Below, in pieces: positions 6,855 through 12,964 of a stretch of 14,480 nucleotides of DNA. Under the pieces are notes generated by a model. That model saw only the letters and a program-made list of their open reading frames with translations. It did not search any database and was not told the origin of the DNA. The stretch spans positions 1 to 14,480 of the forward strand of contig CAKSWY010000037.1 of NCBI GenBank assembly GCA_934513685.1, written 5' to 3'. Position 1 is the stretch's first letter. Each line of letters starts with the position of its first letter. Source of the stretch: an uncultured Oscillospiraceae bacterium (GTDB taxonomy: Bacteria > Bacillota > Clostridia > Oscillospirales > Ruminococcaceae). A program made the translations under genes and the position numbers.

Positions 6855-6924
6855 GCCCCGCTCAGCCGGGGACGTAGGAACCGGGGCGGCTTTTCCACCA
6901 AAAACGTGGAAAAAGCCGCCCCGG
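6855..6924 (+). terminator. Competing hairpins ending the rqcH transcript
   Basis: GCCCCG (6855-6860), directly after the stop codon, can pair with CGGGGC (6882-6887), followed by GGCTTTT (6888-6894), a terminator-like arrangement. Alternatives are CCCCG (6856-6860) with CGGGG (6867-6871), and a much longer hairpin: the 18-base arm 6881-6898 and the 19-base arm 6906-6924, complementary except for one extra A, around a 7-nt loop. The long hairpin has its T-run inside the left arm and none after it, so the mechanism of termination is not obvious. Some end of transcript here is likely given the promoter downstream. Confidence 0.55.
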
Positions 6925-6936
6925 AGCGTATAAAAT

Positions 6937-6960
6937 GGGGAATTTATGCCAAAATTCTCC
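6937..6960. other. Small hairpin between rqcH terminator and S10 promoter
   Basis: GGGGAATTT (6937-6945) pairs with AAATTCTCC (6952-6960) with one G.U pair and a 6-nt loop. No T-tract follows. It may be an operator-like inverted repeat or incidental. Confidence 0.35.
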
Positions 6961-6996
6961 ATATCCGGGCGACGGAATTGCAAAGGAAAAGAAACC

Positions 6997-7061
6997 GCAA
7001 AAAAATTTCAAGTTTTTTGCAAAAAACACTTGCAACACACGGCATAGTGTGCTATTATAAT
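6997..7061 (+). promoter_or_regulatory. S10 operon promoter with A-tract UP-like region
   Basis: TTGCAA (7030-7035), a 17-base spacer, then TATTAT (7053-7058) overlapping a consensus TATAAT (7056-7061). The start is expected near 7065-7069. Immediately upstream, 6999-7026 is composed almost only of A- and T-runs (A7, T3, T6, A6), the layout of an UP element bound by the alpha subunit of RNA polymerase. This suits a very highly expressed operon. The runs also form an 8-bp inverted repeat (6997-7004 with 7013-7020). Confidence 0.75.
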
Positions 7062-7065
7062 CCTC

Positions 7066-7384
7066 GGCTGCAAAAGGCTTGCGTGGCAAGTCACCATGCA
7101 GGCCACGATATGCGATGATGCGGGAGGTTGCCGTACCGTGTACGGGTTTTTCCGCGGAGTATGTCCGATCTAGAACCGGGCGAAAGAATGACTGAGCGCA
7201 AAGGGATATGTTCGCAGAGTTACTCCTGTGAACCAATTTCCAACATACTTTGCCATAGTTCTGTCCGGGGGAACTGCGCCATGCGGTTCACCGGCTTTTC
7301 TCATGCGAAGAAGTTGAACACCCGGAGCGGTGTAACAGTTGTTTATCGGCTCGCCTAGGGCAAAAACACAAGGAGGCGAAAGCA
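7066..7384 (+). promoter_or_regulatory. Structured leader of the S10 operon
   Basis: About 320 nt between the promoter and rpsJ with no convincing gene. Helices seen by eye, in order: CGTGGC (7082-7087)/GCCACG (7102-7107); CCGTAC (7131-7136)/GTACGG (7140-7145) followed by G and TTTTT; GTTCGCAG (7210-7217)/CTGTGAAC (7226-7233); the terminator-like hairpin 7265-7294; and TCGCCT (7351-7356) with AGGCGA (7374-7379), which covers part of the rpsJ ribosome binding site. GTGAACC (7228-7234) can alternatively pair with GGTTCAC (7285-7291), breaking the hairpins on both sides. This architecture fits autoregulation by an operon product (L4 does this in E. coli, through an unrelated-looking leader), but the effector here is unknown. 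Confidence 0.6.
7265..7299 (+). terminator. Attenuator-like hairpin in the rpsJ leader
   Basis: CCGG (7265-7268) pairs with CCGG (7291-7294), and GAACTGC (7271-7277) with GCGGTTC (7283-7289) with one G.U pair and a 5-nt loop. CTTTTCTC follows. The U-tract is short, so this would be an inefficient or conditional terminator. Confidence 0.4.
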
Positions 7385-7696
7385 ATGGCAGTCAAAGAAA
7401 AAATCAGAATCCGTTTACAGAGCTATGACCACCAGCTGGTGGATGCCGCTGCAGAGAGAATCGTGGAGACCGCTAAGCGCACCGGCGCTCGCGTGTCCGG
7501 CCCCATCCCCCTGCCCACCGACAAGGAAGTGGTGACCATCCTGCGCGCTGTTCATAAGTATAAGGACAGCCGTGAACAGTTTGAGAACCGCACCCATAAG
7601 CGTCTGATCGACGTTCTGAAGCCGTCTCAGAAGACGGTTGAGGCTCTCACGAGCCTGCAGCTCCCCGCTGGTGTGGACATCGAGATCAAGCTGTAA
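7385..7696 (+). CDS. rpsJ: 30S ribosomal protein S10
   Basis: 103 residues, the usual length for S10 (about 102). Recognisable blocks are KIRIRLQSYDHQLVDAAAE near the start, SGPIPLPTDKEVVTILRAVHKYKDSREQFE in the middle and THKRLIDV further on, matching the long loop that S10 sends into the 30S head. S10 also pairs with NusB in transcription antitermination. AAGGAGG lies 8 bases before ATG 7385, partly inside a possible helix with 7351-7356. First gene of the cluster. tuf is not directly upstream as it is in Bacillus; rqcH is. The 157-base gap after it is unusually long for this operon. Confidence 0.98.
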   Translation: MAVKEKIRIRLQSYDHQLVDAAAERIVETAKRTGARVSGPIPLPTDKEVVTILRAVHKYKDSREQFENRTHKRLIDVLKPSQKTVEALTSLQLPAGVDIEIKL

Positions 7697-7698
7697 AG

Positions 7699-7823
7699 CA
7701 ACCATGACGGGCCGGTAAGGGAGGCCCATAGCGCCGCCAACTGCCGGCATGGCAGCGAAGCAGCAACGAGATCGATCCGCACAAGGCGGAGAGGTCATGT
7801 TGGCACCGAAACCCAGTGTCAAC
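7699..7823 (+). promoter_or_regulatory. Candidate structured RNA in the rpsJ-rplC spacer
   Basis: A closing helix joins CATGAC (7703-7708) to GTCATG (7794-7799) and, across a bulged C, CAA (7699-7701) to TTG (7800-7802). Inside are three hairpins: GGGCC (7709-7713)/GGCCC (7723-7727), stacked directly on the closing helix; CTGCC (7741-7745)/GGCAG (7751-7755); and TCCGC (7776-7780)/GCGGA (7786-7790). A fourth hairpin, GTTGGCAC (7799-7806)/GTGTCAAC (7816-7823), shares bases 7799-7802 with the closing helix, so the two compete. The rplC ribosome binding site (AGGAGG, 7840-7845) follows about 17 bases later. Likely a ribosomal protein binding and control site for rplC-rplD and the genes behind them; the effector is unknown. 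Confidence 0.55.
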
Positions 7824-7853
7824 CAATAACCTTTAACAGGAGGATTTGCAAAC

Positions 7854-8486
7854 ATGATCAAAGGTATCATCGGCAAGAAGCTGGGCATGACTCAGCTGTT
7901 CGACGAGAGCGGTCGGGTCGTTCCCGTCACCGTGATCGAAGCCGGCCCCTGCACCGTGGTGCAGAAGAAGACCGTGGAGAGCGACGGCTACCAGGCTGTG
8001 CAGCTGGGCTACGGCGAAGTTTCCGCCAAGAAGGTGAACAAGGCCGCCAAGGGCCACTTCGACAAGGCCGACGTGGCCCCCAAGAAGACCCTGCGTGAGT
8101 TCCGTCTGGCCGACATCAGTGCCATGAACGTTGGCGACATCCTGAAGGCCGACGTGTTCGCCGCTGGCGACAAGATCGACGTCGTGGGCGTCAGCAAGGG
8201 CAAGGGCTACCAGGGCACCATTAAGCGCTGGAACGGTCATCGCCTGCGCGAGAGCCACGGCACCGGCCCTGTGGCCCGCCATGCCGGCTCCATGGGCTCC
8301 TGCTCCACTCCTTCCCGCGTGTTCAAGGGCAAGAAGCTGCCCGGCCACATGGGCGCGGAGCGGGTCACCGTCCAGAACCTGACCGTTGTCAAGGTGGACG
8401 TGGAAAATAATCTGATCGCCGTCAAGGGCGCTGTGCCCGGCCCCAAGGGTGCCGTGGTCACCATCCACGACAGCGTGAAGGCGTAA
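7854..8486 (+). CDS. rplC: 50S ribosomal protein L3
   Basis: 210 residues, normal for L3. It opens with KGIIGKKLGMTQLFDESGRVVPVTVIEAGP, the family's N-terminal strand set. The long loop reaching the peptidyl transferase centre is RESHGTGPVARHAGSMGSC followed by PSRVFKGKKLPGHMG. L3 is one of the first proteins to bind 23S rRNA and helps start 50S assembly. AGGAGG precedes ATG 7854 by 8 bases. It is the first gene after a long structured spacer and 14 bases before rplD, so control in that spacer would act on the genes from here on. Confidence 0.98.
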   Translation: MIKGIIGKKLGMTQLFDESGRVVPVTVIEAGPCTVVQKKTVESDGYQAVQLGYGEVSAKKVNKAAKGHFDKADVAPKKTLREFRLADISAMNVGDILKADVFAAGDKIDVVGVSKGKGYQGTIKRWNGHRLRESHGTGPVARHAGSMGSCSTPSRVFKGKKLPGHMGAERVTVQNLTVVKVDVENNLIAVKGAVPGPKGAVVTIHDSVKA

Positions 8487-8500
8487 AGGAGGAAAGCACA

Positions 8501-9124
8501 ATGGCAAATTTTGACGTTTTGAACAAGGACGGCCAGAAGGTTTCCACTGTGGAGCTTTCCGACGCCGTGTTCGGCATCACCCCGAACGAGAAGGCCGTGC
8601 ACATCGCGGTCGTCAACTTCCTGGCCAACCAGCGCCAGGGCACCCAGAGCACCAAGACCCGCAGCGAGGTTTCCGGCGGCGGTCGTAAGCCCTGGCGTCA
8701 GAAGGGCACCGGTCATGCCCGTCAGGGTTCTATCCGTGCTCCTCAGTGGACTCACGGCGGCGTTGCCCTGGGCCCCAAGCCCCGCGACTACAGCTACCGC
8801 ATCAACAAGAAGGTCAAGCGTCTGGCCATTCTGAGCGCCCTGTCTGACAAGGCCCTGAACGGCAACATGATCGTGGTTGACGAGCTGGCTGCCAGCGAGT
8901 ACAAGACCAAGAACGTCGTCAGCCTGCTGCAGGCTGTGGGCGCCGGCAAGAAGAACCTGGTCGTTTCCGACGTGGTCAACACCATGTTCGTGAAGAGCGC
9001 CGCCAACATCCCCGGCGTGAAGACCACCGTTGCCACCAGCGTGAACACCTACGACGTGGTCAACGCCGAGAAGCTGGTCATCAGCGTGGCCGGCGCGAAG
9101 AAACTGGAGGAGGTTCTGGGCTAA
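8501..9124 (+). CDS. rplD: 50S ribosomal protein L4
   Basis: 207 residues, normal for L4. The extended loop that lines the exit tunnel is visible as GGGRKPWRQKGTGHARQGS and the following IRAPQWTHGGVALGPKPRDY (about residues 64-102). In E. coli L4 represses its own operon by binding the S10 leader. No such binding is shown here, but the structured rpsJ leader and the rpsJ-rplC spacer are candidate targets. AGGAGG sits 8 bases before ATG 8501. The stop TAA (9122-9124) shares its last base with the rplW start. Confidence 0.98.
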   Translation: MANFDVLNKDGQKVSTVELSDAVFGITPNEKAVHIAVVNFLANQRQGTQSTKTRSEVSGGGRKPWRQKGTGHARQGSIRAPQWTHGGVALGPKPRDYSYRINKKVKRLAILSALSDKALNGNMIVVDELAASEYKTKNVVSLLQAVGAGKKNLVVSDVVNTMFVKSAANIPGVKTTVATSVNTYDVVNAEKLVISVAGAKKLEEVLG

Positions 9125-9417
9125 TGAAAGCTGCACAAGACATCATCCTGGCCCCTGTCATTACCGAGAACTCTATGCAGGGTATCGCCAGCAAGAAGTA
9201 CACCTTCAAGGTTGCTACCGATGCCGGCAAGGTCGAGATCGCTCAGGCTGTCGAGACTCTGTTCGGCGTGAAGGTTGAGAAGGTCAACACCATCAACGTG
9301 CGCGGCCGTTATCGCCGCCAGGGCATGCATGCCGGTTATACTGCCAAGTATAAGAAGGCCATCGTGACCCTGAAGCAGGATTCCAAGGGCATCGACTTCT
9401 TCGAGTCCATGGTGTAA
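9124..9417 (+). CDS. rplW: 50S ribosomal protein L23
   Basis: 97 residues, typical of bacterial L23. The sequence follows the family: DIILAPVITENSM at the start, KYTFKVATDAGKVEIAQAVETLFGVKVEKVNT in the middle, and RRQGMHAGYTAKYKKAIVTLK near the end. L23 lies at the tunnel exit and is the docking site for trigger factor and signal recognition particle. It starts at the A of the rplD stop (TAATG, one-base overlap), with GGAGGAGG inside rplD as ribosome binding site, so translation is probably coupled. Confidence 0.98.
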   Translation: MKAAQDIILAPVITENSMQGIASKKYTFKVATDAGKVEIAQAVETLFGVKVEKVNTINVRGRYRRQGMHAGYTAKYKKAIVTLKQDSKGIDFFESMV

Positions 9418-9423
9418 GCCTTG

Positions 9424-9461
9424 TGAGCCCGCCGAGGGCTCAGTTATGGGGATATGACCCC
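9424..9461 (+). other. Two adjacent hairpins in the rplW-rplB spacer
   Basis: TGAGCCC (9424-9430) pairs perfectly with GGGCTCA (9436-9442) around a 5-nt loop; GGGG (9448-9451) pairs with CCCC (9458-9461) around 6 nt. There is no T-tract, so these are not terminators. The 79-base spacer is one of the few long gaps in the operon and could be a processing or protein-binding site. Confidence 0.45.
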
Positions 9462-9496
9462 GACAACAATTCATAAGATCAAAAAGGAGATCAGCA

Positions 9497-10327
9497 ATGG
9501 CTATCAAAAAGTATAAGCCGACTACTCCGGGCCGCCGCGGCATGACTGTTACCGATTACAGCGTGCTGAGCAAGGTCGCGCCCGAGCGCAGCCTGCTTGA
9601 GCCTATGAAGAAGTGCGCTGGCCGCAACAACACCGGCCGCATCACCGTTCGTCATCATGGCGGCGGCAACCGCACCAAGTACCGCGTCATCGACTTCAAG
9701 CGGAACAAGTTCGACGTTCCCGCCAAGGTCCTGACCCTGGAGTACGATCCCAACCGCAGCGCTCACATCGCCCTGATCCAGTATGAGGACGGCGTGAAGA
9801 GCTACATCCTGGCTCCCGAGGGCCTGAAGGTGGGCGACACCGTGATGGCCGGCCCCAACGCCGACATCAAGCCCGGCAACGCTCTGCCTTTCGCCAACAT
9901 CCCCGTCGGTACCATCATCCACAACGTGGAGCTGTACCCCGGTAAGGGCGGCCAGCTGGTTCGCTCCGCCGGCAACCAGGCTCAGCTGATGGCTAAGGAG
10001 AATGGTTACGCTCTGGTGCGTCTGCCTTCCGGTGAGATGCGCAACATTCCCCTGAACTGCATTGCTACCGTCGGCCAGGTGGGCAACATCGACCATGAGA
10101 ACGTGAACATCGGCAAGGCCGGTCGTAAGCGTCACATGGGCTGGCGTCCCGCCAACCGTGGTTCTGTCATGAACCCCTGCGACCATCCCCACGGCGGCGG
10201 CGAGGGCCGCGCTCCGGTCGGCCGTCCCGGCCCTGTCACTCCCTGGGGCAAGCCTGCTATGGGTTACAAGACCCGCAAGCATCACAACCGCTCTGACAAG
10301 TTCATTGTCAAGCGCGCCAACGGTTAA
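9497..10327 (+). CDS. rplB: 50S ribosomal protein L2
   Basis: 276 residues, the standard length. It begins MAIKKYKPTTPGRRGMTV, has the RNA-binding run GRNNTGRITVRHHGGGNR, and near the end HPHGGGEGRAPVGRPGP with the histidine that corresponds to H229 of E. coli L2, important for peptidyl transferase activity. It finishes with the basic tail TRKHHNRSDKFIVKRANG. AAAAAGGAGA lies before ATG 9497. It is preceded by the two-hairpin spacer and followed 15 bases on by rpsS. Confidence 0.98.
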   Translation: MAIKKYKPTTPGRRGMTVTDYSVLSKVAPERSLLEPMKKCAGRNNTGRITVRHHGGGNRTKYRVIDFKRNKFDVPAKVLTLEYDPNRSAHIALIQYEDGVKSYILAPEGLKVGDTVMAGPNADIKPGNALPFANIPVGTIIHNVELYPGKGGQLVRSAGNQAQLMAKENGYALVRLPSGEMRNIPLNCIATVGQVGNIDHENVNIGKAGRKRHMGWRPANRGSVMNPCDHPHGGGEGRAPVGRPGPVTPWGKPAMGYKTRKHHNRSDKFIVKRANG

Positions 10328-10342
10328 GGGAGGTTATGAATC

Positions 10343-10615
10343 ATGGGTAGAAGCATCAAAAAGGGACCTTACGTCCTGCCTGTCCTGCTGAAGCGCGTGC
10401 AGGAAATGAACGCCAACGGCGAAAAGCGCGTGCTGAAGACCTGGAGCCGCTCCTCCACCATCTTCCCCGAGTTCGTGGGCCACACCTTCGCCGTGCATGA
10501 CGGCCGCAAGCATGTGCCTGTGTACGTCACCGAGGATATGGTCGGCCATAAGCTGGGCGAATTCGTCCCCACCCGCACCTTCAAGGGTCATGCGGGCGCT
10601 AAGACCACCAAGTAA
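10343..10615 (+). CDS. rpsS: 30S ribosomal protein S19
   Basis: 90 residues, with the S19 signature at the start (MGRSIKKGPYVLPVLLKRV) and TWSRSSTIFPEFVGHTFAVHDGRKHVPVYVTEDMVGHKLGEFVPTRTF through the core, here named in pieces: the WSRSSTI turn, the HDGRKHVPV strand and the GHKLGEF.PTR tail. S19 binds 16S rRNA in the 30S head near the A-site finger and pairs with S13. The ribosome binding site GGGAGG starts right after the rplB stop. The stop codon is 18 bases before the chosen rplV start. Confidence 0.98.
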   Translation: MGRSIKKGPYVLPVLLKRVQEMNANGEKRVLKTWSRSSTIFPEFVGHTFAVHDGRKHVPVYVTEDMVGHKLGEFVPTRTFKGHAGAKTTK

Positions 10616-10632
10616 TGAAGGAGGAACACAAC

Positions 10633-10968
10633 ATGGAAGCTCGGGCTATTCTTCGCTACGCCCGCATCAGCCCCCGCAAGGTTTCGGTTGTTCTGGACCT
10701 GATCCGCAACCAGCCTGTGGACAAGGCGCTGGCGATTCTGCAGTACACCCCGAAGGCCGCTTGTGAGCCCCTTCTGAAGCTGGTGAAGTCTGCTGCCGCC
10801 AATGCGGAAAACAACCACAACATGGACAAGAACAATCTGTATGTCGCTGAGTGCTTCGTCACTCCCGGCCCCATCCTGAAGCGCATTATGCCTCGTGCTC
10901 AGGGCCGTGCGTACCGCATCCTGAAGCGGACCAGCCACATCACCGTTGTTCTGAAAGAGAAAGAGTAA
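10633..10968 (+). CDS. rplV: 50S ribosomal protein L22
   Basis: 111 residues from ATG 10633. An in-frame ATG at 10615 exists, but the AAGGAGG at 10618-10624 lies between the two and serves the later ATG; MEARAILRYARISPRKVS is also the family's usual start. Further blocks are VLDLIRNQPVDKALAIL and, at the end, MPRAQGRAYRILKRTSHITVVL, the beta hairpin that reaches into the exit tunnel and is where macrolide-resistance changes occur in other bacteria. Closely followed by rpsC, whose AGGAGG overlaps the rplV stop. Confidence 0.97.
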   Translation: MEARAILRYARISPRKVSVVLDLIRNQPVDKALAILQYTPKAACEPLLKLVKSAAANAENNHNMDKNNLYVAECFVTPGPILKRIMPRAQGRAYRILKRTSHITVVLKEKE

Positions 10969-10979
10969 GGAGGTAAACA

Positions 10980-11666
10980 ATGGGCCAGAAAGTCAATCCC
11001 CACGGCATTCGCGTGGGTGTTATCAAGGATTGGGACAGCCGCTGGTTTACTTCCAAGAAGGAATTCGGCGACACCCTGGTCGAGGATTACAAGATCCGCC
11101 GCACCCTGAAGAAGCAGCTGTACGCTGCCGGCGTACCCAAGATCGAGATCGAGCGCAGCGTTGATGCGAAGGACGGTTCTCCCCGTCTGCGCGTGAACAT
11201 CTACTGCGCAAAGCCCGGCATGGTCATCGGCCAGAAGGGTGCTGAGATCGAGAAGCTGCGTCAGCAGATCGAGAAGATGGTCGGCAAGACCACCAACGTG
11301 AACATCGTTGAGGTTCGCAACATCGACACCAACGCTCAGCTGGTTGCTGAGAACGTTGCCGGCCAGCTGGAGCGCCGCATCGCGTTCCGCCGTGCCATGA
11401 AGCAGTGCATCGGCCGCGCTATGCAGCGTGGTGCCAAGGGTGTTAAGATCCAGTGCTCCGGCCGTCTGGCTGGCGCGGACATCGCCCGCACTGAGCAGTA
11501 TCATGAGGGTACCATTCCCCTGCAGACTCTGCGTGCTGACATCGACTACGGCTTCGCGGAAGCCGCCACCACCTACGGCCGCATCGGCGTGAAGGTGTGG
11601 ATCTACAAGGGCGAGGTGCTGAAGGGTGCCAAGCCCGCCGCCCGCAAGGAAGGAGGCAATAAGTAA
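10980..11666 (+). CDS. rpsC: 30S ribosomal protein S3
   Basis: 228 residues, normal for S3. It starts MGQKVNPHGIRVGVIKDW, contains the KH RNA-binding domain with the GxxG-type turn as PGMVIGQKGAEIEKLRQQ (about residues 79-96), and the C-terminal domain with RRAMKQCIGRAMQRGAKGVK and ADIDYGFAEAATTYGRIGVKVWIYKGEV (given as two anchors: the DIDYG strand and the GRIGVKVWIY strand). S3 sits at the mRNA entry tunnel and has helicase-assisting residues there. The last base of its TAA is the first base of the rplP ATG. Confidence 0.98.
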   Translation: MGQKVNPHGIRVGVIKDWDSRWFTSKKEFGDTLVEDYKIRRTLKKQLYAAGVPKIEIERSVDAKDGSPRLRVNIYCAKPGMVIGQKGAEIEKLRQQIEKMVGKTTNVNIVEVRNIDTNAQLVAENVAGQLERRIAFRRAMKQCIGRAMQRGAKGVKIQCSGRLAGADIARTEQYHEGTIPLQTLRADIDYGFAEAATTYGRIGVKVWIYKGEVLKGAKPAARKEGGNK

Positions 11667-12100
11667 TGTTACTGCCTAAGCGTGTGAAATACCGCCGCGT
11701 TCAGCGTGGCCGCATGACCGGTAAGGCCATGCGCGGCAATGTGGTCAACCAGGGCCAGTACGGCCTGCAGGCCCTTGAGCCCTGCTGGATCACCTCCCGT
11801 CAGATTGAGGCCGCCCGTGTGGCCATGACCCGTTATATCAAGCGTGGCGGCAAGGTCTGGATCAAGATCTTCCCGGACAAGCCCGTCACCGAAAAGCCGG
11901 CCGAGACCCGCATGGGTTCCGGTAAAGGCAGCCCCGAGTACTGGGTGGCCGTGGTTAAGCCCGGCCGCATCCTGTTCGAGCTGGCCGATGTGGACGAAGA
12001 GACCGCCCGCGAGGCCCTGCGCCTGGCCATGCACAAGCTGCCCTGCAAGTGCAAGTTTGTCACCCGCGAAGATGCCGTGAAGGAGGTTGAAGCCGAATGA
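11666..12100 (+). CDS. rplP: 50S ribosomal protein L16
   Basis: 144 residues. MLLPKRVKYRRVQRGRM at the start, the WITSRQIEAARVAMTRYI block and the RMGSGKGSPEYWVAVVKPG loop are those of L16. The arginine in that loop corresponds to the residue hydroxylated in E. coli L16. L16 helps place tRNA in the A and P sites. It starts inside the rpsC stop (TAATG) with GGAAGGAGG just before, and its own stop overlaps the rpmC start as ATGA, so rpsC-rplP-rpmC are probably translationally coupled. Confidence 0.98.
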   Translation: MLLPKRVKYRRVQRGRMTGKAMRGNVVNQGQYGLQALEPCWITSRQIEAARVAMTRYIKRGGKVWIKIFPDKPVTEKPAETRMGSGKGSPEYWVAVVKPGRILFELADVDEETAREALRLAMHKLPCKCKFVTREDAVKEVEAE

Positions 12101-12282
12101 AAGCTGCCGAGCTGCGTGAACTCAATGCTGTCGAGCTGAACAAGAAGCTGGGCGAGCTGAAGGAAGAGCTGTTCAACCTGCGCTTTCAGCATGCCATCAA
12201 CCAGCTGGACAACCCCGGCCGTATCGAGGCCGTCAAGAAGGACATCGCCCGCGTGATGACCATCTTGGCTGAAAAAAACTGA
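12097..12282 (+). CDS. rpmC: 50S ribosomal protein L29
   Basis: 61 residues, typical of L29: two long helices joined by a short turn. The start ELRELNAVELNKKLGELKEE and the conserved ELFNLRFQHAINQLDNPGRI mid-part are recognisable, and the end is the IARVMTIL helix. L29 lies at the tunnel exit beside L23. It overlaps rplP by four bases (ATGA), with AAGGAGG inside rplP supplying the ribosome binding site. Confidence 0.97.
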   Translation: MKAAELRELNAVELNKKLGELKEELFNLRFQHAINQLDNPGRIEAVKKDIARVMTILAEKN

Positions 12283-12297
12283 GAGGGAGGTTAAACG

Positions 12298-12552
12298 ATG
12301 GAACGCAATTTGAGAAAGACCCGCGTGGGCACCGTTGTGTCCGACAAGATGGATAAGACCATCGTCGTTGCCGTGAAGGACAACGTGCAGCACCCTCTGT
12401 ACAAGAAGATCCTGAAGCGCACCGTGAAGTTTAAGGCCCATGATGAAAACAACGAGTGCCGCATCGGCGACCGTGTGATGATCATGGAGACCCGCCCCTT
12501 GTCCAAGGACAAGAACTGGCGCCTGGTCAAAATCATCGAGAAGGCGAAATAA
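12298..12552 (+). CDS. rpsQ: 30S ribosomal protein S17
   Basis: 84 residues, an OB-fold protein of the 30S body. MERNLRKTRVGTVVSDKMDK at the N-terminus and HPLYKKILKRTVKFKAHDE in the middle are the family's conserved strands, followed by CRIGDRVMIMETRPLSKDK and a basic tail. Start ATG 12298 follows GAGGGAGG. Spacing is 15 bases from rpmC and 30 bases to rplN. Confidence 0.98.
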   Translation: MERNLRKTRVGTVVSDKMDKTIVVAVKDNVQHPLYKKILKRTVKFKAHDENNECRIGDRVMIMETRPLSKDKNWRLVKIIEKAK

Positions 12553-12582
12553 GCCTGTTACTTTGAAAGGAGGATCTGACAT

Positions 12583-12951
12583 ATGGTTCAGATGCAAACT
12601 TATCTCAAAGTGGCCGACAACACCGGTGCCAAAGAGTTGATGTGCATTCGTGTGCTGGGCGGTTCCCGCAAGAGATATGCCAACATCGGCGACATCGTGG
12701 TGGCTTCTGTTAAGAAGGCTGCTCCCGGTGGCTCCGTGAAAAAGGGCGATGTGGTGAAGGCCGTTATCGTTCGCAGCAAGCATGGCGTGCGCCGTGCCGA
12801 CGGTTCCTACATCCGCTTTGACGAGAATGCGGCCGTGATCGTTATGGCCGACAAGAGCCCCAAGGGCACTCGTATCTTTGGACCCGTGGCCCGCGAGCTG
12901 CGCGAGGCCGGCTTCACCAAGATCCTGAGCCTGGCTCCGGAATCGCTGTAA
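12583..12951 (+). CDS. rplN: 50S ribosomal protein L14
   Basis: 122 residues, exactly the usual L14 length. MVQMQTYLKVADNTGAKELM opens the protein, the family signature KKAAPGGSVKKGDVVKAVIV lies in the middle, and GTRIFGPVARELREAGFTKI near the end. L14 contacts 16S rRNA at an intersubunit bridge and is the docking site of RsfS silencing factor. AAAGGAGG precedes ATG 12583. First gene of what is the spc operon in E. coli; here there is no visible separate promoter in the 30-base gap. Confidence 0.98.
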   Translation: MVQMQTYLKVADNTGAKELMCIRVLGGSRKRYANIGDIVVASVKKAAPGGSVKKGDVVKAVIVRSKHGVRRADGSYIRFDENAAVIVMADKSPKGTRIFGPVARELREAGFTKILSLAPESL

Positions 12952-12964
12952 GGAGGTTTTAAGA

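Noticed and set aside
5046..6983. Very long minus-strand open frame opposite rqcH (645 codons)
   Set aside because: It is antisense to a clearly recognised gene and rich in Q, H, L, V and G as expected from a G+C-rich shadow frame; there is no family motif and no suitable ribosome binding site.
7115..7195. 26-codon ATG frame early in the S10 leader as a leader peptide
   Set aside because: There is no clear ribosome binding site before it and no run of one amino acid codon typical of leader-peptide attenuation.
7128..7358. 76-codon open frame in the S10 leader
   Set aside because: It starts at TTG, has no family resemblance and covers the hairpins of the leader; more likely chance openness.
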